64,000 nt of DNA from Azospirillum baldaniorum (GCF_003119195.2 NZ_CP022254.1:727501-791500), one strand, 5' to 3'. Positions 26,522 through 35,337 are shown, numbered from the stretch's first letter. Translations and numbers: made by a program. Notes: generated from the sequence alone by a model not told the origin.

Positions 26522-28249
26522 TCACCCCCGCCAGGGAATGATCCCCGCCGGCAACCGCCGCCCCAGCCAGCCGACCGCCAGCAGCACCGCCACGACCACG
26601 GTGATCGTCACCACGCTGAGCGCGGCGGCCAGCGTCGGGCTGCCGCCCTCCTCCAACGCGTAGACGACGACGCCCAGCGTCTCCCGCCCCTGCGACCACA
26701 GCAGGATCGACACGGTCAGCTCGTTGAAGGCGGTCAGGAACACCAGCACCCCGCCCGCCGCCGCCGCGGGCGCCACCAGCGGCGCCACGATGGTGCGCAG
26801 GCGGCGCAGCGGCCCGGCGCCGCAGGCGCGCGCCGCCTCCTCCATCGCCGGGTCCAGCGCGGCGCAGGCGGCCTGGGCCGGGCGCAGGGCCAGCGACAGG
26901 AAGCGCGCCAGATAGGCCGCAAGGATGATCCCCAGCGTGCCGTAGAGGCTGACGCCCAGCATCGGCAACGGCTTCAGGAAGACCAGGATGCAGCCGATCG
27001 CCAGCACCACGCCGGGCACCGCGTGCGGCAGCTCGATCAACACGCCGACGGCGCGGACCAGCCGCCCGCCCTTCCCCGGCCCGGCCATGGCGTGGGCCAG
27101 CGGAATCGCCAGCAGGATCAGCAGCAGCGCCGCCGCCCCCGACAGGGCGAAGGAGTTGGTGAAGGCCCGCCCCACCTGATCGAGCCCCAGAACCGTCGCG
27201 TAATGCGCAAGCGTCGCCGTCTCCGGCCCCAGCGGCAGGCCGTAGACGCGGATCAGGCTGGTCGAGGCCAGCGCCGCCAGCGGCGCCGCCAGGATCAGCG
27301 CCACCACGGTCCAGCAGAGGAGTTCCAGCGGGCGCCGCACCCGGCCCAGCCGCAGCACCGCCGCCGGCGCCGAGCCGCCGATCACCCGCGCGTCCACCCG
27401 CGCCTGGAGCGCCATCTGCGCGGCGATGCCGACGCAGGCGATGGCGCCGATCAGCACGGCCAGCACCGCGACCTCCGGCAGGACCGACGGGCCGAACCCG
27501 GCCAGCCGCCGGTAGATCAGCGTCGGCAGCACCGGAATCCCCGCCGGGATGCCGAGCAGCGCCGGAACCCCGAAATTGCCCAGCGCCGCGACGAAGGACA
27601 GGGCCAGCCCGGCGGCCAGCCCCGGCAGGCTGAGCGGCAGGACGATGGTGCGCAGCACCCGCCCGCGGCGGGCGCCCGCCGCCTGCGCCGCCTCCACCAG
27701 ATCGCGCGGCACGGCGCGCAGGGCGGCGCGCAGCGCCAGGAAGACCAGCGGCGCGTGCTCGATTCCCATCACCAGGATCATCCCGGCGGAGGAATAGACC
27801 GGGTTCGGCGTGCCCGGCGCCGGGGCGAGCCCCAGCGGCTTCAGCAGCGGGCTGCCCGAGCCGGCGAGGTGAATCCACGACAGGGCGACGATTTGCGCCG
27901 GAATCATCAATGGCAGGATCAGGCAGAAGGCCAGCGCCGTCTTGCCCCTCAGGTCGGTCATGCCGCAAAGCAGCGCGAAGGGCACGCCGAGCGCCGCCGC
28001 CACGACCGTCGCCCCCGCCGCGATGGCGACGCTGTTCCCGGTGGCGCGCCACGTCATCTTGGAGGTCAGCACGCGGGTCAACGCCGTCAGGTCGCCCGTC
28101 GCCATCGGCCCGGCGACCTCCCACACCAGCCGCAGGATCGGCAGCAGGACGATCAGCCCGGCCAGCGCGAACAGCAGCGGCGCCCCCGAAACGGAAAAAC
28201 GACCGGCGGCGTGGAAAGGCCGCCGGTCGTTGAGTGTTGCCAAACTCAT
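26522..28249 (-). CDS. ABC transporter permease, duplicated FbpB-like
   Basis: A 575-residue inner-membrane protein with two permease halves of about six helices each, as in FbpB/ThiP-type importers. Each half carries an EAA loop that docks on the ATPase: VEAAQAAGARRGRVLRTIVL (about residue 190) and MEEAARACGAGPLRRLRTIV (about 475). Start MSLATLNDRRPF, only 2 bp after the binding-protein stop, so the two are translationally linked. The ATPase gene is convergent on the other strand. Confidence 0.93.
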   Translation of the reverse strand: MSLATLNDRRPFHAAGRFSVSGAPLLFALAGLIVLLPILRLVWEVAGPMATGDLTALTRVLTSKMTWRATGNSVAIAAGATVVAAALGVPFALLCGMTDLRGKTALAFCLILPLMIPAQIVALSWIHLAGSGSPLLKPLGLAPAPGTPNPVYSSAGMILVMGIEHAPLVFLALRAALRAVPRDLVEAAQAAGARRGRVLRTIVLPLSLPGLAAGLALSFVAALGNFGVPALLGIPAGIPVLPTLIYRRLAGFGPSVLPEVAVLAVLIGAIACVGIAAQMALQARVDARVIGGSAPAAVLRLGRVRRPLELLCWTVVALILAAPLAALASTSLIRVYGLPLGPETATLAHYATVLGLDQVGRAFTNSFALSGAAALLLILLAIPLAHAMAGPGKGGRLVRAVGVLIELPHAVPGVVLAIGCILVFLKPLPMLGVSLYGTLGIILAAYLARFLSLALRPAQAACAALDPAMEEAARACGAGPLRRLRTIVAPLVAPAAAAGGVLVFLTAFNELTVSILLWSQGRETLGVVVYALEEGGSPTLAAALSVVTITVVVAVLLAVGWLGRRLPAGIIPWRG

Positions 28250-28251
28250 CC

Positions 28252-29292
28252 TTAGCCGCCGAACAGGTCGGCGAAGTCCTTCTTGTTGGCCTCGTCGTCC
28301 TTCAGGGCCTTGGCCGGGTCATAGGGCATCAGCGAGATGAAGGAGGTGTCCGGGAACCCAGCCGGCGGCGCTACCCCCGGCAGCGCCGGCAGGAAGCCCT
28401 GGCGGGAGGCCAGCTCCTGCCCCTCCTTGCTCAGCAGAAAGGCGATGAAGGCCTTGGCGGCGTCGGGATTCTTGCTGGTGTTCAGGATGGCGACCGGCTC
28501 GGTCACCGCGCTGACGCCTTCCTTGGGGAAGACGAAGGCGACCGGGGCGCCCTTGGCCTGCTCGCGGATCGGCAGGTAATCGACGATGACGCCGTACAGC
28601 TTCTCGCCGCTGGCCACCGACTTCAGGATGCCGCCGTTGCCCTTGGCCGCGGTGGTGCCGTTGGCCTGAAGCTTCTCATAATAGGCCATGCCGAGGTCCG
28701 GCTGCTCCTTCACGGCGGCCATGTGGATGGCCGCAGCGCCGGAATAGAGGGGGCTCGGCATCACGGTGGTGCCCTTGGCCTCCGGCTTCAGCAGGTCGAG
28801 CCAGGAGGAGGGCTTCATCGGCGCCGCCGTGTTGTAGGCGATGCCGGTGGTGATCAGCTTGGTGGCGAACCACGTGCCGTCCGGATCATGGGTGCCGGGG
28901 CGGTAGCCCTGGACCGGCGCGTCCTTGTAGGCCAGCAGGCGCTTCTCCGCCTTCAGCGACTCCATGGTCACCGCGTCGGCGATCAGCAGCAGGTCGGCCT
29001 GCGGGCTGCCCGCGGCGATCTCGGCGCGGAGCTTGTTCATCAGCTCGGTCGTGCCGCTGCGGACCCACTCGACCTCGACGCCGGGGTTTTTCGCCTTGAA
29101 GGCGTCCACCGTCTGCTTCGCGTCGGCTTCGAGCTGCGAGGTGTAGAGGACCAGCTTCCCAGCCAGCTTGTCGGTGGCGGCCTGGGCGGCAGCATGGGCG
29201 GGCAAGGCCAGCAGAAGCGCGCCGGCGGCGGCGGCGATGGTCGTTCCGATGGCGGCGAACGCCGCGGCGAGGTGTGTGCGCTTGGCCTTCAT
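28252..29292 (-). CDS. Periplasmic substrate-binding protein, FbpA/AfuA-like
   Basis: A 346-residue exported binding protein. A signal peptide runs to about residue 36 (ALLLALPAHAAAQA). The mature part begins GKLVLYTSQLEADAKQTVDA, the standard opening of the Fe(III)/phosphonate-type binding proteins. Classical iron binders carry a Tyr-Tyr pair in the INNYYW region; the equivalent segment here seems to read GVIVDYLPIRE, with one Tyr and an Asp. So a ligand other than free ferric ion, such as an organophosphonate or other organic anion, is plausible. First gene of the operon with the permease. Confidence 0.9.
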   Translation of the reverse strand: MKAKRTHLAAAFAAIGTTIAAAAGALLLALPAHAAAQAATDKLAGKLVLYTSQLEADAKQTVDAFKAKNPGVEVEWVRSGTTELMNKLRAEIAAGSPQADLLLIADAVTMESLKAEKRLLAYKDAPVQGYRPGTHDPDGTWFATKLITTGIAYNTAAPMKPSSWLDLLKPEAKGTTVMPSPLYSGAAAIHMAAVKEQPDLGMAYYEKLQANGTTAAKGNGGILKSVASGEKLYGVIVDYLPIREQAKGAPVAFVFPKEGVSAVTEPVAILNTSKNPDAAKAFIAFLLSKEGQELASRQGFLPALPGVAPPAGFPDTSFISLMPYDPAKALKDDEANKKDFADLFGG

Positions 29293-29430
29293 GTCTCCCG
29301 TTTCCCTCTCTGGTCGTCTCCGCCGGTCCGGAGCCTCCTCTGGAGTGCCCCGGCATGCGAACGAAGGCCCTTGTTTACGCCAGAACCATGACAGCTGCGT
29401 GACGGCGGCCGTTCCGGACGGTCGTCAGCG

Positions 29431-29877
29431 TCATACCCGATTGGGACGGCACAGGGAAAGGGGACGGCCTGCGGAAGGAGGTTCGGCGGCCTCGGTTTCC
29501 TCTTTGCAGAGGCCCAGCGCGTTGCGGGTGGCCTCCAGCCGGTCGGCGGAGCGCGCCACGGCGTTGGCGCTCTTGCGCAGGCGGTGCAGGCTGCGCACCA
29601 TGCTGTCCACCGCAGCGCCGCGGAGCTGTGCGGCGCGGGCGGCGGGCGCGTTCTTGTCGTCAGGGACGGCGTGCAGGGGCGCCGGCCGCGTCACCAGCAG
29701 GGTGGAGACCTCCAGCCGCATGGCGTTGTCGCGCACCGCGTGGACGCGATGGACCAGCTCGGCCAGGGATATGTCGCGGCACAGGCCACGGCACCACAGG
29801 GCGCCGGTTTCCGACCGCATGCAGAATCCGCAGCCCGTTTCCTGGCGCCACAAGCGCTTCGCGGTGTGTACCGGCAT
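29431..29877 (-). CDS. Hypothetical cysteine-containing protein
   Basis: A 148-residue ORF taken to start at ATG 29877 with a good ribosome site (GAGGTGGAG). The N-terminus has a close set of cysteines (ETGCGFCMRSETGALWCRGLC, residues about 12-32), followed by alternating helical stretches (LVHRVHAVRDNAMRLEVS; VDSMVRSLHRLRKSANAVAR) suggesting a coiled-coil. I do not recognise a family. The Cys set could bind a metal. It is transcribed alone, divergent from the SelW-like gene. Confidence 0.55.
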   Translation of the reverse strand: MPVHTAKRLWRQETGCGFCMRSETGALWCRGLCRDISLAELVHRVHAVRDNAMRLEVSTLLVTRPAPLHAVPDDKNAPAARAAQLRGAAVDSMVRSLHRLRKSANAVARSADRLEATRNALGLCKEETEAAEPPSAGRPLSLCRPNRV

Positions 29878-30077
29878 GCTCCACCTCGTTGGTCCGACTC
29901 CAGCAAAACGCCGGAGGGGGTCATGAAGCAAAGCGTCTTTGGCAATACCGCTCTGTGGGGAGGCCGCGACGCCCCCTTTCGAACGGAGTCGCGCGAAGGG
30001 CTTGGAAGACAAGCCGTTTGGCAGCACCCTTAGGCAGCCCCCTTAGGACGACAGCCCAAGCGACAGGAGCGCGGACC

Positions 30078-30386
30078 GTGACCAGCGAAGCCCCCGACCG
30101 GCCCATCCTTCAGATCGAATATTGCCGTCAGTGCCGCTGGATGCTGCGCGCCGCCTGGATGGCGCAGGAGCTTTTGACCACCTTCGAGGAGGAGTTGGGC
30201 GGCGTCACCCTGATGCCCGGCACCGGAGGCATCTTCGAGGTGCGGCACGGCGCGGCGGTGGTCTGGTCGCGCAAGGAGGAGGGCCGCTTCCCCGACATCA
30301 CCGAACTGAAGCAGCGGGTGCGCGACCACATCGCCCCGGACAAGGCCCTCGGCCACGCCGACCGCAAGCGGCCGGCGGGGTCATGA
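30078..30386 (+). CDS. SelT/SelW/SelH family (Rdx) thioredoxin-like protein
   Basis: A 102-residue protein beginning at GTG 30078 with AGGAG about 7 bp upstream; there is no suitable ATG. The family signature is clear: ILQIEYCRQCRWMLRAAW, with CxxC at residues 16-19 (eukaryotic relatives have CxxU), followed by LMPGTGGIFEVRHGAAVVWSR and FPDITELKQRVRDHI. Bacterial Rdx proteins are small redox proteins of unknown partner. It ends 13 bp from the convergent carboxypeptidase gene. Confidence 0.9.
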   Translation: MTSEAPDRPILQIEYCRQCRWMLRAAWMAQELLTTFEEELGGVTLMPGTGGIFEVRHGAAVVWSRKEEGRFPDITELKQRVRDHIAPDKALGHADRKRPAGS

Positions 30387-30399
30387 GGGCAAACGTCTG

Positions 30400-31533
30400 T
30401 TAGCGGACGGCCTTCACGTCGGTGACGGCCACCGTCTGCTTGGGCGGAGCGGCGCCGAAGCCCTGCTCCAGCAGTTCGGCGACCTCGCGGTCGCGGGAGG
30501 CGGCGGTGGTGCCGCCCAGCACGACGGCGACCAGACGCTGGCCGTTGCGGCTGGCGCTGCCGGCAAGGTTGAAGCCGCTGAGGTTGATGAAGCCCGTCTT
30601 GATGCCGTCATAGCCTTCGACGCGGCCGAGCAGCCGGTTGTGGCCGGGGACGACCGAGCCGTTCCAGTCGAAGCGCGTGCGCGAGAAGTAGGCGTATTCC
30701 CGCGCCGGGCGGGACACGATGGCGCGCGACAGGCGGGCCATGTCGCGGGCGGTGGTGCGCTGCTCCTTGTGCGGCAGGCCGGAGGCGTTGCGGAAGGTGG
30801 TGCTGGCCATGCCCAGCGCCTGCGCCTTCGCGGTCATCATCTCGGCGAACTGCTCCTCGCTGCCGCCCAGAGCTTCGGCGAGCACGACGGCGACGTCGTT
30901 GGCCGACTTCACCGTCAGGGCGAGGATCGCGTCCTCCACCCGGATGGTCGAGCCGACGGCGAGGTTCAGGCGCGACGGCTTCTGGTTGGTGGCGTGGCGC
31001 GACACCGGCAGCTCCTGGTCCAGCCGCAGCGTGCCCCGCTCCAGCGCCTCGAAGGTCAGGAGCAGGGTCATCATCTTGGTCAGCGACGCCGGGTAGGTCA
31101 GCGTGTCGGCGTTCTCCGAATCGAGGACCCGGCCCGACTGCGCGTCCATCAGCACATAGGCGTGGACCGGGCGGAAGACGGCGGCGCCCGCCACGGTGCC
31201 GGCGGCGGCCCCGGCGGCGACCCGGCCCGCGCGGCGCGCCTTGCCCGTGCGATGGACGGCGGCCTTGCGCAAAGAGGCCTTCTGGGTGGCGGATTTGTGG
31301 ACGGCGGCCTTGTGCACGGTCCGGACGGCGGCGGGCTTCGCCGCGGTCTTGGACGCTGCGGCCTTCTGGGGCGCAGCCTTGGCGGCCGTCTTGGCGGTGG
31401 GCTTGGGCGCTTGCTTGTGCACCGTCTCCTGGGCCGCCTTGGCGAGGGCGTCCGCAGGGTTGACGGCGACAGGCGTGGCGACGGCCAGGGACAGAAGCAG
31501 CGGCAGGACGAAACCGTACGGCGAACGCGGCAT
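30400..31533 (-). CDS. D-alanyl-D-alanine carboxypeptidase (S11 family), with Lys/Ala-rich linker
   Basis: A 377-residue penicillin-binding protein of low molecular weight type that trims the terminal D-Ala from peptidoglycan stem peptides. All three active-site motifs are present: Ser150-Leu-Thr-Lys153, Ser210-Ala-Asn212 and Lys312-Thr-Gly. A signal peptide covers about residues 1-30. Between it and the catalytic domain lies a low-complexity segment (about residues 35-118), rich in Ala, Lys, Thr, Gln and Val-His, resembling a histone H1 tail and probably unstructured; it may bind acidic wall polymers. No C-terminal PBP5-type membrane anchor is evident. Divergent from the L,D-transpeptidase gene 350 bp away. 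Confidence 0.92.
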   Translation of the reverse strand: MPRSPYGFVLPLLLSLAVATPVAVNPADALAKAAQETVHKQAPKPTAKTAAKAAPQKAAASKTAAKPAAVRTVHKAAVHKSATQKASLRKAAVHRTGKARRAGRVAAGAAAGTVAGAAVFRPVHAYVLMDAQSGRVLDSENADTLTYPASLTKMMTLLLTFEALERGTLRLDQELPVSRHATNQKPSRLNLAVGSTIRVEDAILALTVKSANDVAVVLAEALGGSEEQFAEMMTAKAQALGMASTTFRNASGLPHKEQRTTARDMARLSRAIVSRPAREYAYFSRTRFDWNGSVVPGHNRLLGRVEGYDGIKTGFINLSGFNLAGSASRNGQRLVAVVLGGTTAASRDREVAELLEQGFGAAPPKQTVAVTDVKAVR

Positions 31534-31884
31534 GATGGCGACCGGATGGAGAGATGGTCGCCTCCTGTACCCTGAAAGCGGTTAACAAAAAATGTGTCGA
31601 ATCTCTGGAGCCTTGTGTGATTTTGCGGTTCCGGCGTGAGCGTCGCCATTTACCAATCGATCATCCACGGCTCCGCCATTGCCTGTGTCGCAGCGGCAAC
31701 TCTGCTGTGCACATTGTGGCACAGAAGCATCATCCGGCGCGATGTCACTTGTGCCGCGCCGCCGCGGGCGTCAGATGTCTTATGCCGAAAGGGCGCTGGT
31801 TCCCGCGTGTCGTCCGTGCGACCTCACGTATGGACAGAGCCTTTCGTTAGCCGTCTGTTCATCGCCGCGTGGGATGCTTCGATT
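31534..31884. other. Intergenic region between two cell-wall genes
   Basis: About 350 bp between the divergent D,D-carboxypeptidase and L,D-transpeptidase genes. The first part (31565-31640) is A/T-richer than the surroundings and likely holds promoters. I see no gene or RNA in it; an in-frame extension of the transpeptidase ORF to 31636 is not supported. Confidence 0.5.
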
Positions 31885-33486
31885 ATGCTGACGACCATTC
31901 GCACCTGCGCCCGGCCCGCCCTCGGAGCGAGGGTCGCCGCGTGCCTCCTCGCCGGGCTGCTCGCCCTGCCCGCGCAGGCCGCGCCGTCCACCGCTTCGGG
32001 CACCTCCACGGGCCGGGATGTCGTGGGAACCTGGATCGCGCGGATCGACCAGCGCGCCGCCGAACTGGAAGCCATGCCCCGTGTGCAGCAAACGCGCGTG
32101 GGTTATGGTTCCGTCCTGAAGAAGGGCGACGGCGGCATGGTCGATGTGGTCGCCCCCGGCCCCATGCGCCCGTCCGACGTGCCGGAGGGCACCGCCCCCG
32201 CCGCCGGGGCGGCGCCGATGGTCGTCGTGACCCCGCCCGCCGAACCGATCCCGCAGGCCGATCCGTCGGCGACGCCCGGCAACGCGCTCAGCGGAACGGC
32301 GACGCCCGGCACGGTGGTGGAGGTGTTGCCCCCGCCCCCGGCCCTGACCATCCAGGTGCGGGCGCGCACCGCCGACCGCGTCGGCCGCCTGTCCACCCGG
32401 CTGATCGAGCTGGGCTTCCTGAACCAGGAGCAATGGACGGAAACCTTCGACGACACCCTCGAAGTGGCGGTCCGCGCCTTCCAGCTGTCCGAAGGGCTGA
32501 TGCAGGACGGCAAGGTCGGCGAGGTCACGCGCCAAGCGCTCGACCGCACGCCCAAGGAGGCCGCCAAGCTGATGCGCGGCGCCACCGCGTCGATGCGCGC
32601 CTTCCAGGCGTCGGTTCCGGACACGGTGATCCTGGTCAACCTGCCCAGCCAGACCGTGACCTACATCGAGCGCGGCAAGCTGAACTTCACCATGCGCGCC
32701 GTGGTCGGCCGCCCGTCGCGCCAGACCCCGCTGCTCCAGGACCGCGTCACCAGCGTGACGATCAACCCGACCTGGACCGTGCCGCCGACCGTTCTGGTCG
32801 AGGACAAGCTGCCGGTGCTGCGCAAGAAGGGGAACACCGGCATCAAGGACGCCATCGTCTATCTGGACGGGGTCGAGGTGGTGCCGGAGAGCATCAACTG
32901 GTGGCAGGTCACGCCGGAGCGCATCCGCATCGTCCAAAAGCCCGGCGACGACAACGCCCTCGGCCGCTTCCGCTTCAACCTGACCAACGGCGACGGCATC
33001 TTCCTGCACGGCACCAACGACCCGCGGCTGTTCGAGCGCGACCTGCGCGCCGCCAGCTCCGGCTGCGTGCGACTGGCCGATGCGCGGATGGTCGCGGAAA
33101 CCCTGCTGCGCCCCGCCAAGCTCGACTCCGCGGCGATCGAGCGTCAGCTCGACAGCGGCAAGACCAAGACGGTGTCCCTGCCCAACGCCGTCCCGGTCCG
33201 CTTCGTCTACTGGACCTCCACGGTGGAGACGGACGGCACCGTGCGGGTGCATCCGGGCATCTACGACGACGTGCCGACCAGTTCGTCCGCTCCGTCGGCC
33301 AGCCAGGCCCCCGCCGCCGCGGGAACCGTCTCGGCCCCGCGCCGGGTGGAACCGAAGCCCGTCCGCCCGACCCCGGCCGCCGCCCCGCAGCCGGCCCCGG
33401 CGCCCGCCCAGTCCTCCTCCACGGCCACCCCGGCCCGCGCCGCCGACACGCGCAACGGGGCCGAGGCCGTCCGCACGGCGATGTGA
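31885..33486 (+). CDS. L,D-transpeptidase (YkuD) with peptidoglycan-binding domain
   Basis: A 533-residue exported enzyme that makes 3-3 crosslinks in peptidoglycan or attaches proteins to it. A signal peptide lies within the first 35 residues (CLLAGLLALPAQAAP). A Pro-rich stretch follows (about 75-150), then a peptidoglycan-binding domain (RLIELGFLNQ...FDDTLEVAVRAFQ, about 165-225), then the catalytic YkuD domain with His375 in LHGTNDPRLF and the nucleophile Cys394 in SSGCVRLAD. The C-terminal 60 residues are Ala/Pro-rich. Start ATG 31885. This is a YcbB/LdtD-like layout. A strong terminator follows 35 bp after the stop. Confidence 0.93.
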   Translation: MLTTIRTCARPALGARVAACLLAGLLALPAQAAPSTASGTSTGRDVVGTWIARIDQRAAELEAMPRVQQTRVGYGSVLKKGDGGMVDVVAPGPMRPSDVPEGTAPAAGAAPMVVVTPPAEPIPQADPSATPGNALSGTATPGTVVEVLPPPPALTIQVRARTADRVGRLSTRLIELGFLNQEQWTETFDDTLEVAVRAFQLSEGLMQDGKVGEVTRQALDRTPKEAAKLMRGATASMRAFQASVPDTVILVNLPSQTVTYIERGKLNFTMRAVVGRPSRQTPLLQDRVTSVTINPTWTVPPTVLVEDKLPVLRKKGNTGIKDAIVYLDGVEVVPESINWWQVTPERIRIVQKPGDDNALGRFRFNLTNGDGIFLHGTNDPRLFERDLRAASSGCVRLADARMVAETLLRPAKLDSAAIERQLDSGKTKTVSLPNAVPVRFVYWTSTVETDGTVRVHPGIYDDVPTSSSAPSASQAPAAAGTVSAPRRVEPKPVRPTPAAAPQPAPAPAQSSSTATPARAADTRNGAEAVRTAM

Positions 33487-33521
33487 CGCTCCACGCAGGG
33501 TTCAGGCTTTGCAGAACGTAG

Positions 33522-33551
33522 AAAAGGCGCCGTCTCGACGGCGCCTTTTTT
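33522..33551 (+). terminator. Rho-independent terminator after the L,D-transpeptidase
   Basis: AAAAGGCGCCGT (33522-33533) pairs with ACGGCGCCTTTT (33538-33549) across loop CTCG, and the T-run continues to 33551. Confidence 0.93.
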
Positions 33552-33606
33552 CGTACCCATCTTTCTTATGGCGGCGCTCCGTCCCGCGCCGCGGCGGAGG
33601 TGCGTC

Positions 33607-34002
33607 ATGATCCCCTTCCCGGCTTCGGCGCGGCTGTGCGCCCTGCTCCTGCCCGTCCTTCTGATGACCCCGACTCCGGTGTTCGCCGGCGGCTGGCATG
33701 GAGGGAACTTCTTCGGCTTCAGCATTTCACTGCCGCTGGCCTTCGGCTTTCCGCCTCCCGTCTATGTTCCACCGCCTCCCGTCGTCTATCCGCCCGTTGC
33801 CTATCCGCCCGCGGTCTATGCGCCGGCTCCCCAGCCGGTACCGGCCGCACCGCTGGCCACCCGGACCTCCCCCACCTATCTCGGCCCCGGCGGGCGCTAT
33901 TGCCGCGATTTCCAGATGCCGGGAATCGTCGGTGGACGCCCCGCGACGCTCGTCGGGACCGCCTGCCTGGACCCGGACGGCCAATGGCGGGTGATCGGCT
34001 GA
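33607..34002 (+). CDS. Exported proline/tyrosine-rich small protein
   Basis: A 131-residue protein starting at ATG 33607 after GGAGG. A signal peptide (LCALLLPVLLMTPTPVFAG) is followed by a phenylalanine- and glycine-rich stretch, then a PP-x-V-Y repeat tract (VYVPPPPVVYPPVAYPPAVY, about residues 53-75) and a C-terminal domain with a Cys pair (RYCRDFQMP ... VGTACLDPDGQWRVIG). The C-terminal part matches the style of small alphaproteobacterial surface-antigen-like proteins in which a Cys pair closes a loop. It is likely periplasmic or outer-membrane associated. Function unknown. Confidence 0.75.
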   Translation: MIPFPASARLCALLLPVLLMTPTPVFAGGWHGGNFFGFSISLPLAFGFPPPVYVPPPPVVYPPVAYPPAVYAPAPQPVPAAPLATRTSPTYLGPGGRYCRDFQMPGIVGGRPATLVGTACLDPDGQWRVIG

Positions 34003-34332
34003 GGACGGGCGCGGAGGGCAGGCAACTCTATCCGCAATATCGGGATATCCCCAGAAGCTGTGGGTAACTCTGTGAGCGAATCCAGGGGCAACCTGTGAGC
34101 ACGGCCGTGAATCCACGACCTTGACCGAATTGCCTAAATTTCAGGCACCAATGAAATGCCGGAATTGCCCAGCTTTTGTGGGTTTTAACGGTTCCAAACG
34201 AGTCCGGAAAAACAAAAAAGCAACATTCGCAGAGTCAAGGACGCCGTTCATGTGAATGTGCATAACTCGGGCTAACCCGGACCATTGGCACCGCCCACCG
34301 TTTCGACGCGAACAGCGGGGAACCGCTGGGGC
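34003..34332. other. Intergenic region, A/T-richer, no gene seen
   Basis: About 330 bp between convergent genes. The middle part (34110-34250) is clearly A/T-richer than the rest of the window and contains a small dyad TGCCT/AGGCA (34131-34147). I see no coding frame, RNA gene or terminator with a T-run. Confidence 0.5.
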
Positions 34333-34815
34333 TCACAGGCACAGGCGGGCCAGCAGATCGGCCAACCGGCTCCGTTCCTCCGCCGACAAGCGCCCGGTCA
34401 GTTCGGCCTCCGCCTGCGCGATGGCCGGCCCGGCCGCCTCCACCACCCGACGCCCGCTGTCGGCCAACCGGACGAGGTTGCGGCGGCGGTCCAGGCTGTC
34501 GGGACTGCGCAGGAGATAACCGCGGTCGATCAGCCGCACCACCACCCCCTGCATCGTGGCGGGGTCCATCGCGATGCTCCGGCCCAGATCGATCTGCGAC
34601 ATCGGCCCATGCTGGTGCAGCGCGGCCAGTGCCGCCCATTGCGGCGCCGTCAGGTTGAAGCCGGTCAACGCGTCGCTCAGCATCGCCGTGGCGCGCTGGT
34701 GGACACGGCGAATGCGGCTGTGGATGGACTCGGCGGGGACGGTGCAAAGGGTGGCGTCGCAACCCTCCCTGCCGTCGGCACCATCGTTGCCGGCCATTTC
34801 GGTCGGGAAAGCCAT
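34333..34815 (-). CDS. MarR-family transcriptional regulator
   Basis: A 160-residue winged-helix regulator: LTAPQWAALAALHQHGPMSQIDLGRS, then the recognition helix region MDPATMQGVVVRLIDRGYL and the wing RSPDSLDRRRNLVRLADSGR, all typical of MarR. The first 25 residues are acidic and non-conserved. It is transcribed alone; a dyad lies just upstream that may be its own operator. No target gene is adjacent, so targets and ligand are unknown. Confidence 0.9.
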   Translation of the reverse strand: MAFPTEMAGNDGADGREGCDATLCTVPAESIHSRIRRVHQRATAMLSDALTGFNLTAPQWAALAALHQHGPMSQIDLGRSIAMDPATMQGVVVRLIDRGYLLRSPDSLDRRRNLVRLADSGRRVVEAAGPAIAQAEAELTGRLSAEERSRLADLLARLCL

Positions 34816-34860
34816 GAACGCGGCGGCCTCGTGTCAATGAAAGACACTTTGGCCTTTAAC

Positions 34861-34876
34861 ACCGATCTGTGTCGGT
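34861..34876. promoter_or_regulatory. Dyad upstream of the MarR gene, possible autoregulatory operator
   Basis: ACCGA-TCTGTG-TCGGT is an exact 5-bp dyad with 6-bp spacer, 46 bp before the MarR start codon, in A/T-richer DNA. The position fits autorepression; the half-sites are short. Confidence 0.25.
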
Positions 34877-34932
34877 TGTGTTTCAGGAGACGATTACTAC
34901 GTTACCGTTTTGAAATACGTCGAACGCCCAGG

Positions 34933-35121
34933 TCACTCCGCCGCTTGACGGACCGATGGCTCCGCCTTGTCGCGGGCCTCCCGCCGCTCCAGATCGATGA
35001 GTTCGACCATCCGGCGTTCCACGGCGACCAGATACTCGCGGGTTTCCAACCCCCGGCATTCCCGGCTGTGCCGGCGCAACAAGGTGATGGCCTGATAGGA
35101 GGGAGTGCGGCTCCACGGCAT
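34933..35121 (-). CDS. Possible small hypothetical protein
   Basis: A 62-residue frame with a charged helical middle (EYLVAVERRMVELIDLERREARDK). The protein would be basic and soluble. No strong ribosome site and no family match; it fills an otherwise empty stretch upstream of the MarR gene. It could be real, but codon pattern alone is the support. Confidence 0.35.
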   Translation of the reverse strand: MPWSRTPSYQAITLLRRHSRECRGLETREYLVAVERRMVELIDLERREARDKAEPSVRQAAE

Positions 35122-35337
35122 GGTCGGCTCGCGCGGATGAATGGTGGCGGGGGCACCTATTACAATGGAGAAATATTACGCGAATGCGAGAGACGCCATG
35201 AAAATTCTTCGTTGCGCACGGGACCCTGCTTTGCTCGGAGCGGTTACGTAAGACAGGGCCGCGACGCATCACGCGCAAGCCTGTTTGCCGGACCGGCTGC
35301 TGAAAAGAGAGGCGATGCTCATGGGCACATCCGGCAC

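Noticed and set aside
31636..31884. Longer L,D-transpeptidase starting at 31636
   Set aside because: The signal peptide begins after ATG 31885; the extra part has no signal-like or domain character.
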